Origin: Rhodovulum steppense
Lineage (GTDB): Bacteria; Pseudomonadota; Alphaproteobacteria; Rhodobacterales; Rhodobacteraceae
Length of the DNA stretch: 64,000 nucleotides
Direction of reading: 5' to 3'
Assembly (NCBI RefSeq): GCF_004339675.1
Contig: NZ_SLVM01000003.1
Span: 1 to 64,000 of the forward strand
Position numbers and translations under genes: made by a program. Below the pieces are notes generated by a model. That model saw only the letters and a program-made list of their open reading frames with translations, was not told where the DNA came from and did not search any database. This document shows positions 57,954-64,000 of the stretch, piece by piece (position 1 is the first letter of the stretch; each line of letters starts with the position of its first letter).

Positions 57954-58913
57954 TCAGGCGATCCCGGCGCGCAGGCAGTCGTGGATATGCAGGATGCCCT
58001 GCGGCCGCCCCTCGGCGCCCACCACGAACAGGCAGGTGATCTTGCGCCCGTTCATCACGCCCAGCGCCTTTTCGGCCAGATCGTCGGGGCCGATGGTCAG
58101 CGGCGCGTGGGTCATCACCTGATCGACATTGCGATCGAGCAGCCCCGCCATGTTCCGGCGCAGGTCGCCATCGGTGACAATGCCCGCCAGTCGGCCATCG
58201 ACATCGGTCACCCCCACCACGCCGAAGCTCTTGCCGCTCATGGTCAGAAGCGCCTCGGCCATCGGCGTGCCCAGCGGCACCAGCGGCAGATCGGCGCCGC
58301 CATGCATCAGATCGCCCACCTTCGACAGCCGCGCGCCCAGCTTGCCGCCCGGGTGAAAGGCGCGGAACGCCTCGGGGGTGAACTGGCGATGTTCCATCAG
58401 CGCCACGGCCAGCGCATCGCCCAGCGCCAGCGTCATCGTGGTCGAGGTGGTGGGCGCAAGGCCCATCGGACAGGCCTCGTCGGCGGGCGGCAGCACCAGC
58501 GCCACATCGGACTGGCGCAACAGCGTGCTGTCCGCGCGGCCCGCCACCCCGATCAGCGGGATCGCGAAGCGGCGGGTATGGGCGACGATATCGGCCAGTT
58601 CCGGGGTCTCGCCCGAATTCGACAGCACAAGGCAGACATCGCCCCGTGCCAGCATGCCCAGATCGCCGTGGCTGGCCTCGGCGGGGTGGACGAAATGCGC
58701 GGGCGTGCCGGTCGAGGCGAAGGTCGCCGCGATCTTGCGCGCGACATGGCCCGACTTGCCCATGCCCGAGACGATCACCCGGCCCTCGGCGGCCAGGATC
58801 AGTTCGACCGCTGCCGCGAAACTGTCATCCAGCGCCTCGGACAGACTGGCCAGCGCCCTGGCCTCGCTGGTCAGAACCCGGCGGCCGATGGCTATGTAGG
58901 TGTCGCGGTTCAT
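57954..58913 (-). CDS. kdsD: D-arabinose-5-phosphate isomerase
   Basis: 319 residues, KpsF/GutQ type. An N-terminal SIS domain (VIVSGMGKSGHVARKIAATF and HPAEASHGDLGML) is followed by two CBS repeats (GDLMHGGADLPLV onward and IVTDGDLRRN). It converts ribulose-5-P to arabinose-5-P for Kdo synthesis, so it fits next to lpt genes. Three bases separate it from lptC. Confidence 0.95.
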   Translation of the reverse strand: MNRDTYIAIGRRVLTSEARALASLSEALDDSFAAAVELILAAEGRVIVSGMGKSGHVARKIAATFASTGTPAHFVHPAEASHGDLGMLARGDVCLVLSNSGETPELADIVAHTRRFAIPLIGVAGRADSTLLRQSDVALVLPPADEACPMGLAPTTSTTMTLALGDALAVALMEHRQFTPEAFRAFHPGGKLGARLSKVGDLMHGGADLPLVPLGTPMAEALLTMSGKSFGVVGVTDVDGRLAGIVTDGDLRRNMAGLLDRNVDQVMTHAPLTIGPDDLAEKALGVMNGRKITCLFVVGAEGRPQGILHIHDCLRAGIA

Positions 58914-58922
58914 GGCTTGGCC

Positions 58923-59534
58923 TCAATGGGCAAAGATGTCGATCTCGGGCCAGCCTTCAAGATCCAGCCGCGCGCGCATCGGCAGAAAGCCGAAACAGGC
59001 CCGCGCCATGTCCACCCGCCCCTCGCGTTCCAGCATCGCGTCCAGAATGGCCTTCAGCGCATGCAGGTGCAGCACGTCCGACGCGGCATAGTCAAGCTGC
59101 GCCGCACTCAGCTCGGCCGCACCCCAGTCCGAGCTTTGCTGCTGTTTCGAGATGTCGACGTTCAGCAATTCCTGAAGCAGGTATTTCAGCCCGTGCCGGT
59201 CGGTATAGGTGCGCACCAGTTTCGAGGCGATCTTGGTGCAATAGACCGGCGCCGTCACGACGCCAAAGGCATTGAACAGCGCGGCAATGTCGAACCGGCC
59301 GAAATGAAACAGCTTCAGCACCACCGGATCGGCCAGCATCCGGGTCAGGTTCGGCGCCTCGGTCTGGCCCCTGACGATCTGCACGATATGCGCATTGCCG
59401 TCCCCGCCCGAAAGCTGCACCACGCACAGCCGGTCGCGATGCGGGTTCAGCCCCATCGTCTCGCAGTCGATGGCGACCGTCGGCCCCAGATCGAGCCCTT
59501 CGGGCAGATCGTTTTTGTAGAGGAAATTCGCCAC
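58923..59534 (-). CDS. rnd: Ribonuclease D, short form
   Basis: 203 residues; only the DEDD 3'-5' exonuclease domain, with no HRDC domain, which is common in alphaproteobacteria. Exo I is VAIDCETMGLN, Exo II FHFGRFDIAALFNAF and Exo III LDYAASDVLHL. The start is a GTG at 59534 because the family opens (V/M)ANFLYKNDLP; a longer ATG form adds 17 unconserved residues. It trims tRNA and other RNA 3' ends. First gene of the run towards rpoN-ptsN. Confidence 0.9.
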   Translation of the reverse strand: MANFLYKNDLPEGLDLGPTVAIDCETMGLNPHRDRLCVVQLSGGDGNAHIVQIVRGQTEAPNLTRMLADPVVLKLFHFGRFDIAALFNAFGVVTAPVYCTKIASKLVRTYTDRHGLKYLLQELLNVDISKQQQSSDWGAAELSAAQLDYAASDVLHLHALKAILDAMLEREGRVDMARACFGFLPMRARLDLEGWPEIDIFAH

Positions 59535-59730
59535 GTTGGCCTCTGATCCTGACAAATCCGTGTCCGGTAGACCCCGGCCTTCCAAGCGCCGCCTCCCGGA
59601 AGACGGCCCAATCCGAGGATGGCAGACCGGCGAGGCCAGCCCCCCCGTCCAGCGCGCGGACCATAGCGGCGGTGCCCGCGAGGGTCCAGAATATTTCGCC
59701 TCAAGGGATCACGGCTCGGACCGGGTCGGC

Positions 59731-60606
59731 TCACTCGGAGAACTCGCCCTGCGAGTAACCCTGAAGGTAAAGCAGCGCGGTCAGGTCGCCGTGATTGATG
59801 CGGATGTCGCATTGCGCGGCCACCGCGGGTTTGGCATGCAGCGCGACACCCGCCCCGGCAAGGCCCAGCATGCCCAGATCGTTCGCGCCGTCGCCGACCG
59901 CCATGGCCTGATCGGGGCCGATGCCGAGCCGGGCGGAGATCTCGGTCAGCGCGGCGACCTTGGCCTCGCGGCCCAGGATCGGCTCGGCGACCTTGCCGGT
60001 CAGCTTGCCATCCGCGACCAGCAGCGTATTTGCCCGGTGCTCGTCGAAGCCCAGATCGGCGGCGACGCGCGCGGCGAAGCTGGTGAAGCCGCCAGAGACC
60101 AGCACGCAATAGGCGCCGCTGGCCTTCATCGTGGCGATCAGTTCGCGCCCGCCGGGCGTATGGGTGATGCGCGTGGCCAGCACCTTGCCGATCACCTCGG
60201 CGGGCAGGCCCGCAAGCAGACCCACGCGTTCGCGCAGCGCGCCCTCGAAGTTCAGCTCGCCATTCATCGCCCGGGCGGTGATCTCGGCCACGTGCGGGCC
60301 CACGCCCGCCTCGTCGGCCAGTTCGTCGATGCATTCCTGCCCGATCATGGTCGAATCCATGTCGGCGATCAGCATGCGTTTCCTGCGCCCCTCGGCCGGT
60401 TGGGCGATCAGGTCAATGCCGAGGGCCTGCATTTCGGTCCACACCTCCCACAGGTTGGCGGGCAGGGCGGGCACCCCGAACTCGGCCGCGATGCCCGGCG
60501 CCAGCCAGCGCAGATCGCCCCCGCCCCAGGCATTGCGCAACGCCTCGACCGCCGCAGGGTCAAGCACCGGGCGGGCGGGATTGGTCAGCAGGGTGACGAC
60601 ATGCAT
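59731..60606 (-). CDS. serB: Phosphoserine phosphatase
   Basis: 291 residues. HAD motif I is DMDSTMIGQECIDELADEAG, motif II SGGFTSFAARVAADLG and motif III GDGANDLGML; an N-terminal ACT-like region of about 75 residues precedes them. It makes L-serine from phosphoserine. Together with serC and serA about 1 kb away on the other strand, all serine synthesis genes are within 4.3 kb. Confidence 0.96.
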   Translation of the reverse strand: MHVVTLLTNPARPVLDPAAVEALRNAWGGGDLRWLAPGIAAEFGVPALPANLWEVWTEMQALGIDLIAQPAEGRRKRMLIADMDSTMIGQECIDELADEAGVGPHVAEITARAMNGELNFEGALRERVGLLAGLPAEVIGKVLATRITHTPGGRELIATMKASGAYCVLVSGGFTSFAARVAADLGFDEHRANTLLVADGKLTGKVAEPILGREAKVAALTEISARLGIGPDQAMAVGDGANDLGMLGLAGAGVALHAKPAVAAQCDIRINHGDLTALLYLQGYSQGEFSE

Positions 60607-60722
60607 GGGCGGGCTCCGGCCTCACAGGGATCGGGCGTCTTTAAGCACGCCCGCGCGGCAAGGGCCAGAGCAGCGGGCGGCGGTTTGTCCCCGATCAAGG
60701 ACGGCGGCGGCCCGGTTGCACA

Positions 60723-60756
60723 GGCTCTCCCCGGAACGCGCCGCAACCGGAGAGCC
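60723..60756 (+). promoter_or_regulatory. Hairpin covering a ribosome-binding site
   Basis: GGCTCTCC (60723-60730) and GGAGAGCC (60749-60756) are perfect 8-bp inverted repeats. The 3' arm contains the GGAG that serves as ribosome site for the ATG at 60760, so folding would block translation. Seen directly; the regulatory meaning is inferred. Confidence 0.5.
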
Positions 60757-60759
60757 TTG

Positions 60760-61602
60760 ATGGCGACGCCACGATCCGAAAGCCCGGCACCGGCCGACCT
60801 GGGCACCGGTGCCATCCTGCCCTTCCTTGCCATCACCTTCGGCTTGTCCTGGGGCATCCTGGGGCTGTGGATGGCCGCGCCGGGGCCGATGGCCGCCCTC
60901 TTCGGCGAGATCTCGGGTTCCAACCCCAGCTTCCTGCTGGCGGTCTATGCCCCGGCCATCGCCGCCCTGATGCTGGTGCTGGCGCAGGGTGGCCGCGCTG
61001 GCCTGGCACGATTCCTCGGCCGGCTGCTGCTGTGGCGATGCGCCCCGGGCTGGTACCTTGTGCTGCTGGTCGGCATGCCTGCCGCCTTCGTGGCGGGGGC
61101 GCTGGTCAAGGGCGCGTCCCTGACCGAGCCGCTGGCGGTCGGGTGGGGGCCGCTGCTGGGCCTTGTCGCGCTGCGCAGCCTGACCGGCCCCGTCGAGGAA
61201 CTCGGCTGGCGCGGGGTTCTGCAACCCCTGCTGCAACGGCACATGGCACCGCTCTGGGCCGGGCTTGCCGTGGGCACGGTCTGGGGCGTCTGGCACCTGC
61301 CGGCCTTCTTCCTGTCGGGCACGCCGCAAAGTGCCTGGGGGTTCCTGCCGTTTCTGGCGGGCTCGGTCGCGGTGGGCGTCATCGTTACCGGGATGGTCAA
61401 CGCCGCCCGCGGCAGCCTGTTGCTGCCGGTGCTGGCCCATGCCCAGCTGAACAGCCCCCTCTGGCCCGACGCCCAGCCGAACGACACGGTGTTCTTCGTG
61501 GCGCTGGCGGCGCTGGTCGTGGCCTTGGACGCGCGCGCGATGTTCACCCGGACGGGCGCCGCGACCGCCGTGATCCCGCCGGTTTCCGATCCGCTACGCT
61601 GA
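60760..61602 (+). CDS. CPBP family intramembrane metalloprotease-like protein
   Basis: 280 residues with about seven to eight hydrophobic segments. The CPBP/Abi motif 1 EExxxR is present as VEELGWRGVL, and motif 2 is VWGVWHLPAFF with the expected histidine; LAHAQLNS supplies another His/Asn. The family includes CAAX prenyl-protease-like and bacteriocin-immunity proteins, mostly uncharacterised. The ATG at 60760 is used; the much longer open frame reaches back through serB antisense. Confidence 0.88.
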   Translation: MATPRSESPAPADLGTGAILPFLAITFGLSWGILGLWMAAPGPMAALFGEISGSNPSFLLAVYAPAIAALMLVLAQGGRAGLARFLGRLLLWRCAPGWYLVLLVGMPAAFVAGALVKGASLTEPLAVGWGPLLGLVALRSLTGPVEELGWRGVLQPLLQRHMAPLWAGLAVGTVWGVWHLPAFFLSGTPQSAWGFLPFLAGSVAVGVIVTGMVNAARGSLLLPVLAHAQLNSPLWPDAQPNDTVFFVALAALVVALDARAMFTRTGAATAVIPPVSDPLR

Positions 61603-61690
61603 TGTCGCAAACGGCGGCGAAAGCGGCGCTTGCGCGCGGTTTTCCCCCTTGCGCCAGTGAGGGAACAGGCGTAATGGCGGCGGTGGGACA

Positions 61691-61726
61691 CCCCTCCCCA
61701 ACGAGGGGCGCTTATCTGGAAGGATA
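61691..61726 (+). ncRNA. serC leader RNA motif
   Basis: Two small hairpins directly ahead of serC: CCCCT/AGGGG (61691-61695 with 61704-61708) and TATCT/GGATA (61713-61717 with 61722-61726) closing a GGAA loop. The second covers the ribosome site GGAAGGA. This matches the serC leader known upstream of serC-serA in alphaproteobacteria, where the last stem overlaps the ribosome-binding site. No ligand is established. Confidence 0.75.
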
Positions 61727-61732
61727 GCATCA

Positions 61733-62884
61733 ATGGTCATCGAGACTCCGGCTGCGCGGCCGGCAAACCCGCGTTTCTCCTCTGGCCCCTGCGCCAAACT
61801 CCCCGGTTTTTCGCTCGACATGCTGGCTGACGCGCCCTTGGGGCGGTCGCACCGTGCCGCCATCGGCAAGGCCAGGCTGAAGGCCGCGATCGAGGAGACC
61901 CGCGCGATCCTCGGGATCCCCGCCGATTACCGCATCGGCATCGTGCCCGGCTCGGATACCGGCGCCGTGGAAATGGCGATGTGGTCGCTGCTGGGTGCGC
62001 GCGGGGTCGAGATGCTGGCCTGGGAAAGCTTCGGCGCGGGCTGGGTCACGGATGTCGTCAAGCAGCTGAAACTGGACGCCGTGGTGCGCGAGGCGCCCTA
62101 TGGCGAGATCGTGGATTTCGCGCAGGTCGATTTCGACAAGGACGTGGTGTTCACCTGGAACGGCACCACCTCGGGCGTGCGCGTGCCGAATGGCGATGCG
62201 ATCCCGGCCGACCGTCAGGGCCTGACGATCTGCGACGCGACCAGCGCGGCCTTTGCGATGGACCTGCCCTGGGACAAGCTGGATGTGACCACGTTCAGCT
62301 GGCAGAAGGTGATGGGCGGCGAGGGTGCGCATGGCATGCTGATCCTGTCCCCGCGCGCGGTCGAGCGGCTGGAAAGCTACAAGCCCGCCTGGCCGCTGCC
62401 GAAGATCTTTCGCATGACCAAGGGCGGCAAGCTGATCGAGGGCATTTTCGAGGGCGAGACGATCAACACGCCCTCGATGCTGGCGGTCGAGGATTACCTT
62501 GTGGCGCTCGCCTGGGGCAAATCCATCGGCGGGCTGCCCGCGCTGATCGCGCGGTCGAACGCGAATTTCGCCGCCGTGCAATCCTTTGTCGACAGCAAGC
62601 CCTGGATCGAGAATCTGGCGGTGGATCCGGCGACGCGGTCGAACACCAGCGTCTGCCTGAAATTCACCGACCCGCGCATCGCGGATGGCGCAGCCTTTGC
62701 CAGGGCCATCGCCAAGCGGCTGGAAAAAGAGGGCGTCGCGCTGGATATCGGCGCCTATCGCGATGCGCCCGCGGGCCTGCGGATCTGGTGCGGCGCCACC
62801 GTGGAAACGGCGGATGTCGCGGCCCTGATGCCCTGGATCGAATGGGCCTTCGAGGCCGAGATCGCCGCGCAGGCCGCCGCCTGA
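61733..62884 (+). CDS. serC: Phosphoserine aminotransferase
   Basis: 383 residues. It makes phosphoserine from 3-phosphohydroxypyruvate and glutamate. The start [20 protein letters not shown] is the family N-terminus and the PLP lysine lies in [19 protein letters not shown]; the family type is the alphaproteobacterial/archaeal one rather than E. coli-like. AAGGA precedes the ATG and is part of the leader hairpin. serA follows after 96 bases. Confidence 0.96.
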   Translation: MVIETPAARPANPRFSSGPCAKLPGFSLDMLADAPLGRSHRAAIGKARLKAAIEETRAILGIPADYRIGIVPGSDTGAVEMAMWSLLGARGVEMLAWESFGAGWVTDVVKQLKLDAVVREAPYGEIVDFAQVDFDKDVVFTWNGTTSGVRVPNGDAIPADRQGLTICDATSAAFAMDLPWDKLDVTTFSWQKVMGGEGAHGMLILSPRAVERLESYKPAWPLPKIFRMTKGGKLIEGIFEGETINTPSMLAVEDYLVALAWGKSIGGLPALIARSNANFAAVQSFVDSKPWIENLAVDPATRSNTSVCLKFTDPRIADGAAFARAIAKRLEKEGVALDIGAYRDAPAGLRIWCGATVETADVAALMPWIEWAFEAEIAAQAAA

Positions 62885-62892
62885 GCCGGGAC

Positions 62893-62947
62893 GGTGGGTT
62901 TCACCCACCCTACAGACCGCATTGAAGGGTGGGGGCACCCCCACCCT
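62893..62947 (+). repeat. Two inverted repeats between serC and serA
   Basis: GGTGGGT (62893-62899) pairs with ACCCACC (62903-62909). AGGGTGGGGG (62926-62935) pairs with CCCCCACCCT (62938-62947), followed by CTTT. The GGTGGGTTTCACCCACC core looks like a dispersed intergenic (REP-like) element I have seen in Rhodobacteraceae. The second stem, with its short T-run, could lower serA transcription relative to serC. Confidence 0.6.
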
Positions 62948-62980
62948 CTTTCCCCAGACATTCTGCAAAGGACCACGAAA

Positions 62981-64000
62981 ATGGCTCCCAAGGTTCTCGT
63001 TTCCGACGCGCTGTCCGAAACCGCTGTCCAGATCTTCCGTGACCACGGGATCGAGGTCGATTTCCGCCCCGAACTGGGCAAGGACAAGGATGCGCTGATC
63101 GCGGCCATCGGCCAGTATGACGGGCTGGCCATCCGCTCGGCCACCAAGGTCACCGAAAAGGTGCTGGAGGCCGCCACCAACCTCAAGGTCATCGGCCGCG
63201 CCGGGATCGGGGTGGACAACGTGGACATCCACGCCGCCTCCAAGAAGGGCGTGATCGTGATGAACACGCCCTTCGGCAACTCGATCACCACGGCCGAGCA
63301 CGCGATTTCCATGATGATGGCGGTCGCCCGCCAGATCCCCGAGGCCAACGCCTCGACCCATGCGGGCAAGTGGGAAAAGTCCCGCTTCATGGGCGTGGAA
63401 CTGACCGCCAAGACGCTGGGCCTGATCGGCTGCGGCAATATCGGCTCGATCGTGGCCGACCGCGCCATCGGGCTGAAGATGAAGGTGCTGGCCTATGACC
63501 CGTTCCTGTCCGAGGAACGCGCCGACAAGCTGGGCGTGCACAAGGTCGAGCTGGACGAGTTGCTGCACCGGGCGGATTTCATCACGCTGCACGTTCCGAT
63601 GACCGAGAAGACGGCGAACATCCTGTCCCGCGAGAACCTGGCCAAGACCAAGAAGGGCGTGCGCATCGTCAACTGCGCCCGCGGCGGGCTGGTCGACGAG
63701 GCGGCGCTGGCCGAGATGCTAAAAACGGGCCATGTCGCGGGCGCGGCCTTCGACGTGTTCGCCGAGGAGCCGGCCAAGGAGAACGTGCTGTTCAACCTGC
63801 CCAACGTGGTCTGCACGCCGCATCTGGGCGCGTCCACGACCGAGGCGCAGGAAAACGTGGCGCTTCAGGTGGCCGAGCAGATGGCGGACTACCTGCTGAC
63901 GGGTGCGGTGACCAACGCGATCAACATGCCGTCCATCACCGCCGAGGAAGCCAAGGTGATGGGGCCGTGGATCGCGCTGGCGGGCCATCTGGGCAGCTTT
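62981..64000 (+). CDS. serA: D-3-phosphoglycerate dehydrogenase, N-terminal part
   Basis: 340 codons are in the window; the gene runs off the right edge and lacks the C-terminal intervening and ACT domains (long SerA is about 530 residues). Substrate-binding and Rossmann domains are present: GRAGIGVDNVDIHAASKKG, LIGCGNIGSIVADRAIG and VNCARGGLVDEAAL, with HLGAST for the catalytic histidine. It catalyses the first step of serine synthesis. AAAGGA precedes the ATG at 62981. Confidence 0.96.
   Translation, partial: MAPKVLVSDALSETAVQIFRDHGIEVDFRPELGKDKDALIAAIGQYDGLAIRSATKVTEKVLEAATNLKVIGRAGIGVDNVDIHAASKKGVIVMNTPFGNSITTAEHAISMMMAVARQIPEANASTHAGKWEKSRFMGVELTAKTLGLIGCGNIGSIVADRAIGLKMKVLAYDPFLSEERADKLGVHKVELDELLHRADFITLHVPMTEKTANILSRENLAKTKKGVRIVNCARGGLVDEAALAEMLKTGHVAGAAFDVFAEEPAKENVLFNLPNVVCTPHLGASTTEAQENVALQVAEQMADYLLTGAVTNAINMPSITAEEAKVMGPWIALAGHLGSF

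Noticed and set aside
59536-60759. 408-codon upstream extension of the CPBP frame
   Set aside because: It is antisense to serB and rnd leader DNA; the ATG at 60760 has its own ribosome site and starts the family sequence.

Overview
The window reads as chromosomal DNA of an alphaproteobacterium, most likely family Rhodobacteraceae (order Rhodobacterales). The evidence is strong GC richness with G/C-ending codons, gene-dense operons with 4-base stop/start overlaps, and family-typical linkages: chvG-chvI next to pckA and an hprK-rapZ-EIIA-HPr operon; rnc-lepB-acpS-pdxJ-(DUF2062)-rel-rpoZ-folK; rpoN-hpf-ptsN downstream of lptC-lptA-lptB; and serC-serA with a serC leader RNA. A methylsuccinyl-CoA dehydrogenase points to the ethylmalonyl-CoA pathway of acetate assimilation. 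No rRNA, tRNA, CRISPR array, insertion sequence or prophage was found. Both ends are cut genes (tuf at the left, serA at the right).

Left part (1-17.6 kb): the 5' end of tuf with a readable promoter, a lipoprotein gene, a compact two-gene pair that looks like a PemK/MazF-type toxin with an unfamiliar partner, parC, an SDR oxidoreductase, a PduO-type cobalamin adenosyltransferase, etfBA with a strong terminator, a DUF6473 gene, 3-hydroxybutyryl-CoA dehydrogenase, an acyltransferase, the HPr/EIIA/RapZ/HprK operon, ChvG-ChvI and divergent pckA. The chvI-pckA gap carries a tandem 15-bp repeat and a promoter.

Middle part (17.7-41 kb): methylsuccinyl-CoA dehydrogenase, recO, era, a tryptophanase-family gene lying between era and rnc, the rnc-to-folK operon with an unrecognised membrane protein gene between pdxJ and acpS, then NYN-domain, YqaA, ispH, DUF3429 and rnhA genes. 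An accessory stretch follows: a MaoC-like hydratase, an NADPH-FMN reductase, a ThDP enzyme, a GMC oxidoreductase paired with a Tat-signal PAN-domain protein, an Asp/Glu racemase, a small lipoprotein under a CtrA-like box, and a GNAT acetyltransferase.

Right part (41-64 kb): smc, a glutathionyl-hydroquinone reductase, an L,D-transpeptidase, a PatB-type beta-lyase, three consecutive peptide deformylase genes (the third lacking the catalytic glutamate) coupled to fmt, a DUF2478 gene, an M48 lipoprotein protease, galU between two gene-poor stretches, ptsN-hpf-rpoN-lptB-lptA-lptC-kdsD-rnd, serB, a CPBP-family membrane protein, and serC-serA.

Themes: central carbon and fatty-acyl oxidation (ETF with acyl-CoA and 3-hydroxyacyl-CoA dehydrogenases, PckA), a nitrogen-PTS signalling network (HPr, EIIA, HprK, PtsN with RpoN; EI is outside the window), envelope biogenesis (Lpt, KdsD, LdT) and N-terminal Met processing. 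The observations most worth a second look are the GMC/PAN pair, the PemK-like pair, the triple deformylase array, and a short AAGAAGAAG-containing motif placed just after three genes. All assignments come from reading the sequence; no database search was run.
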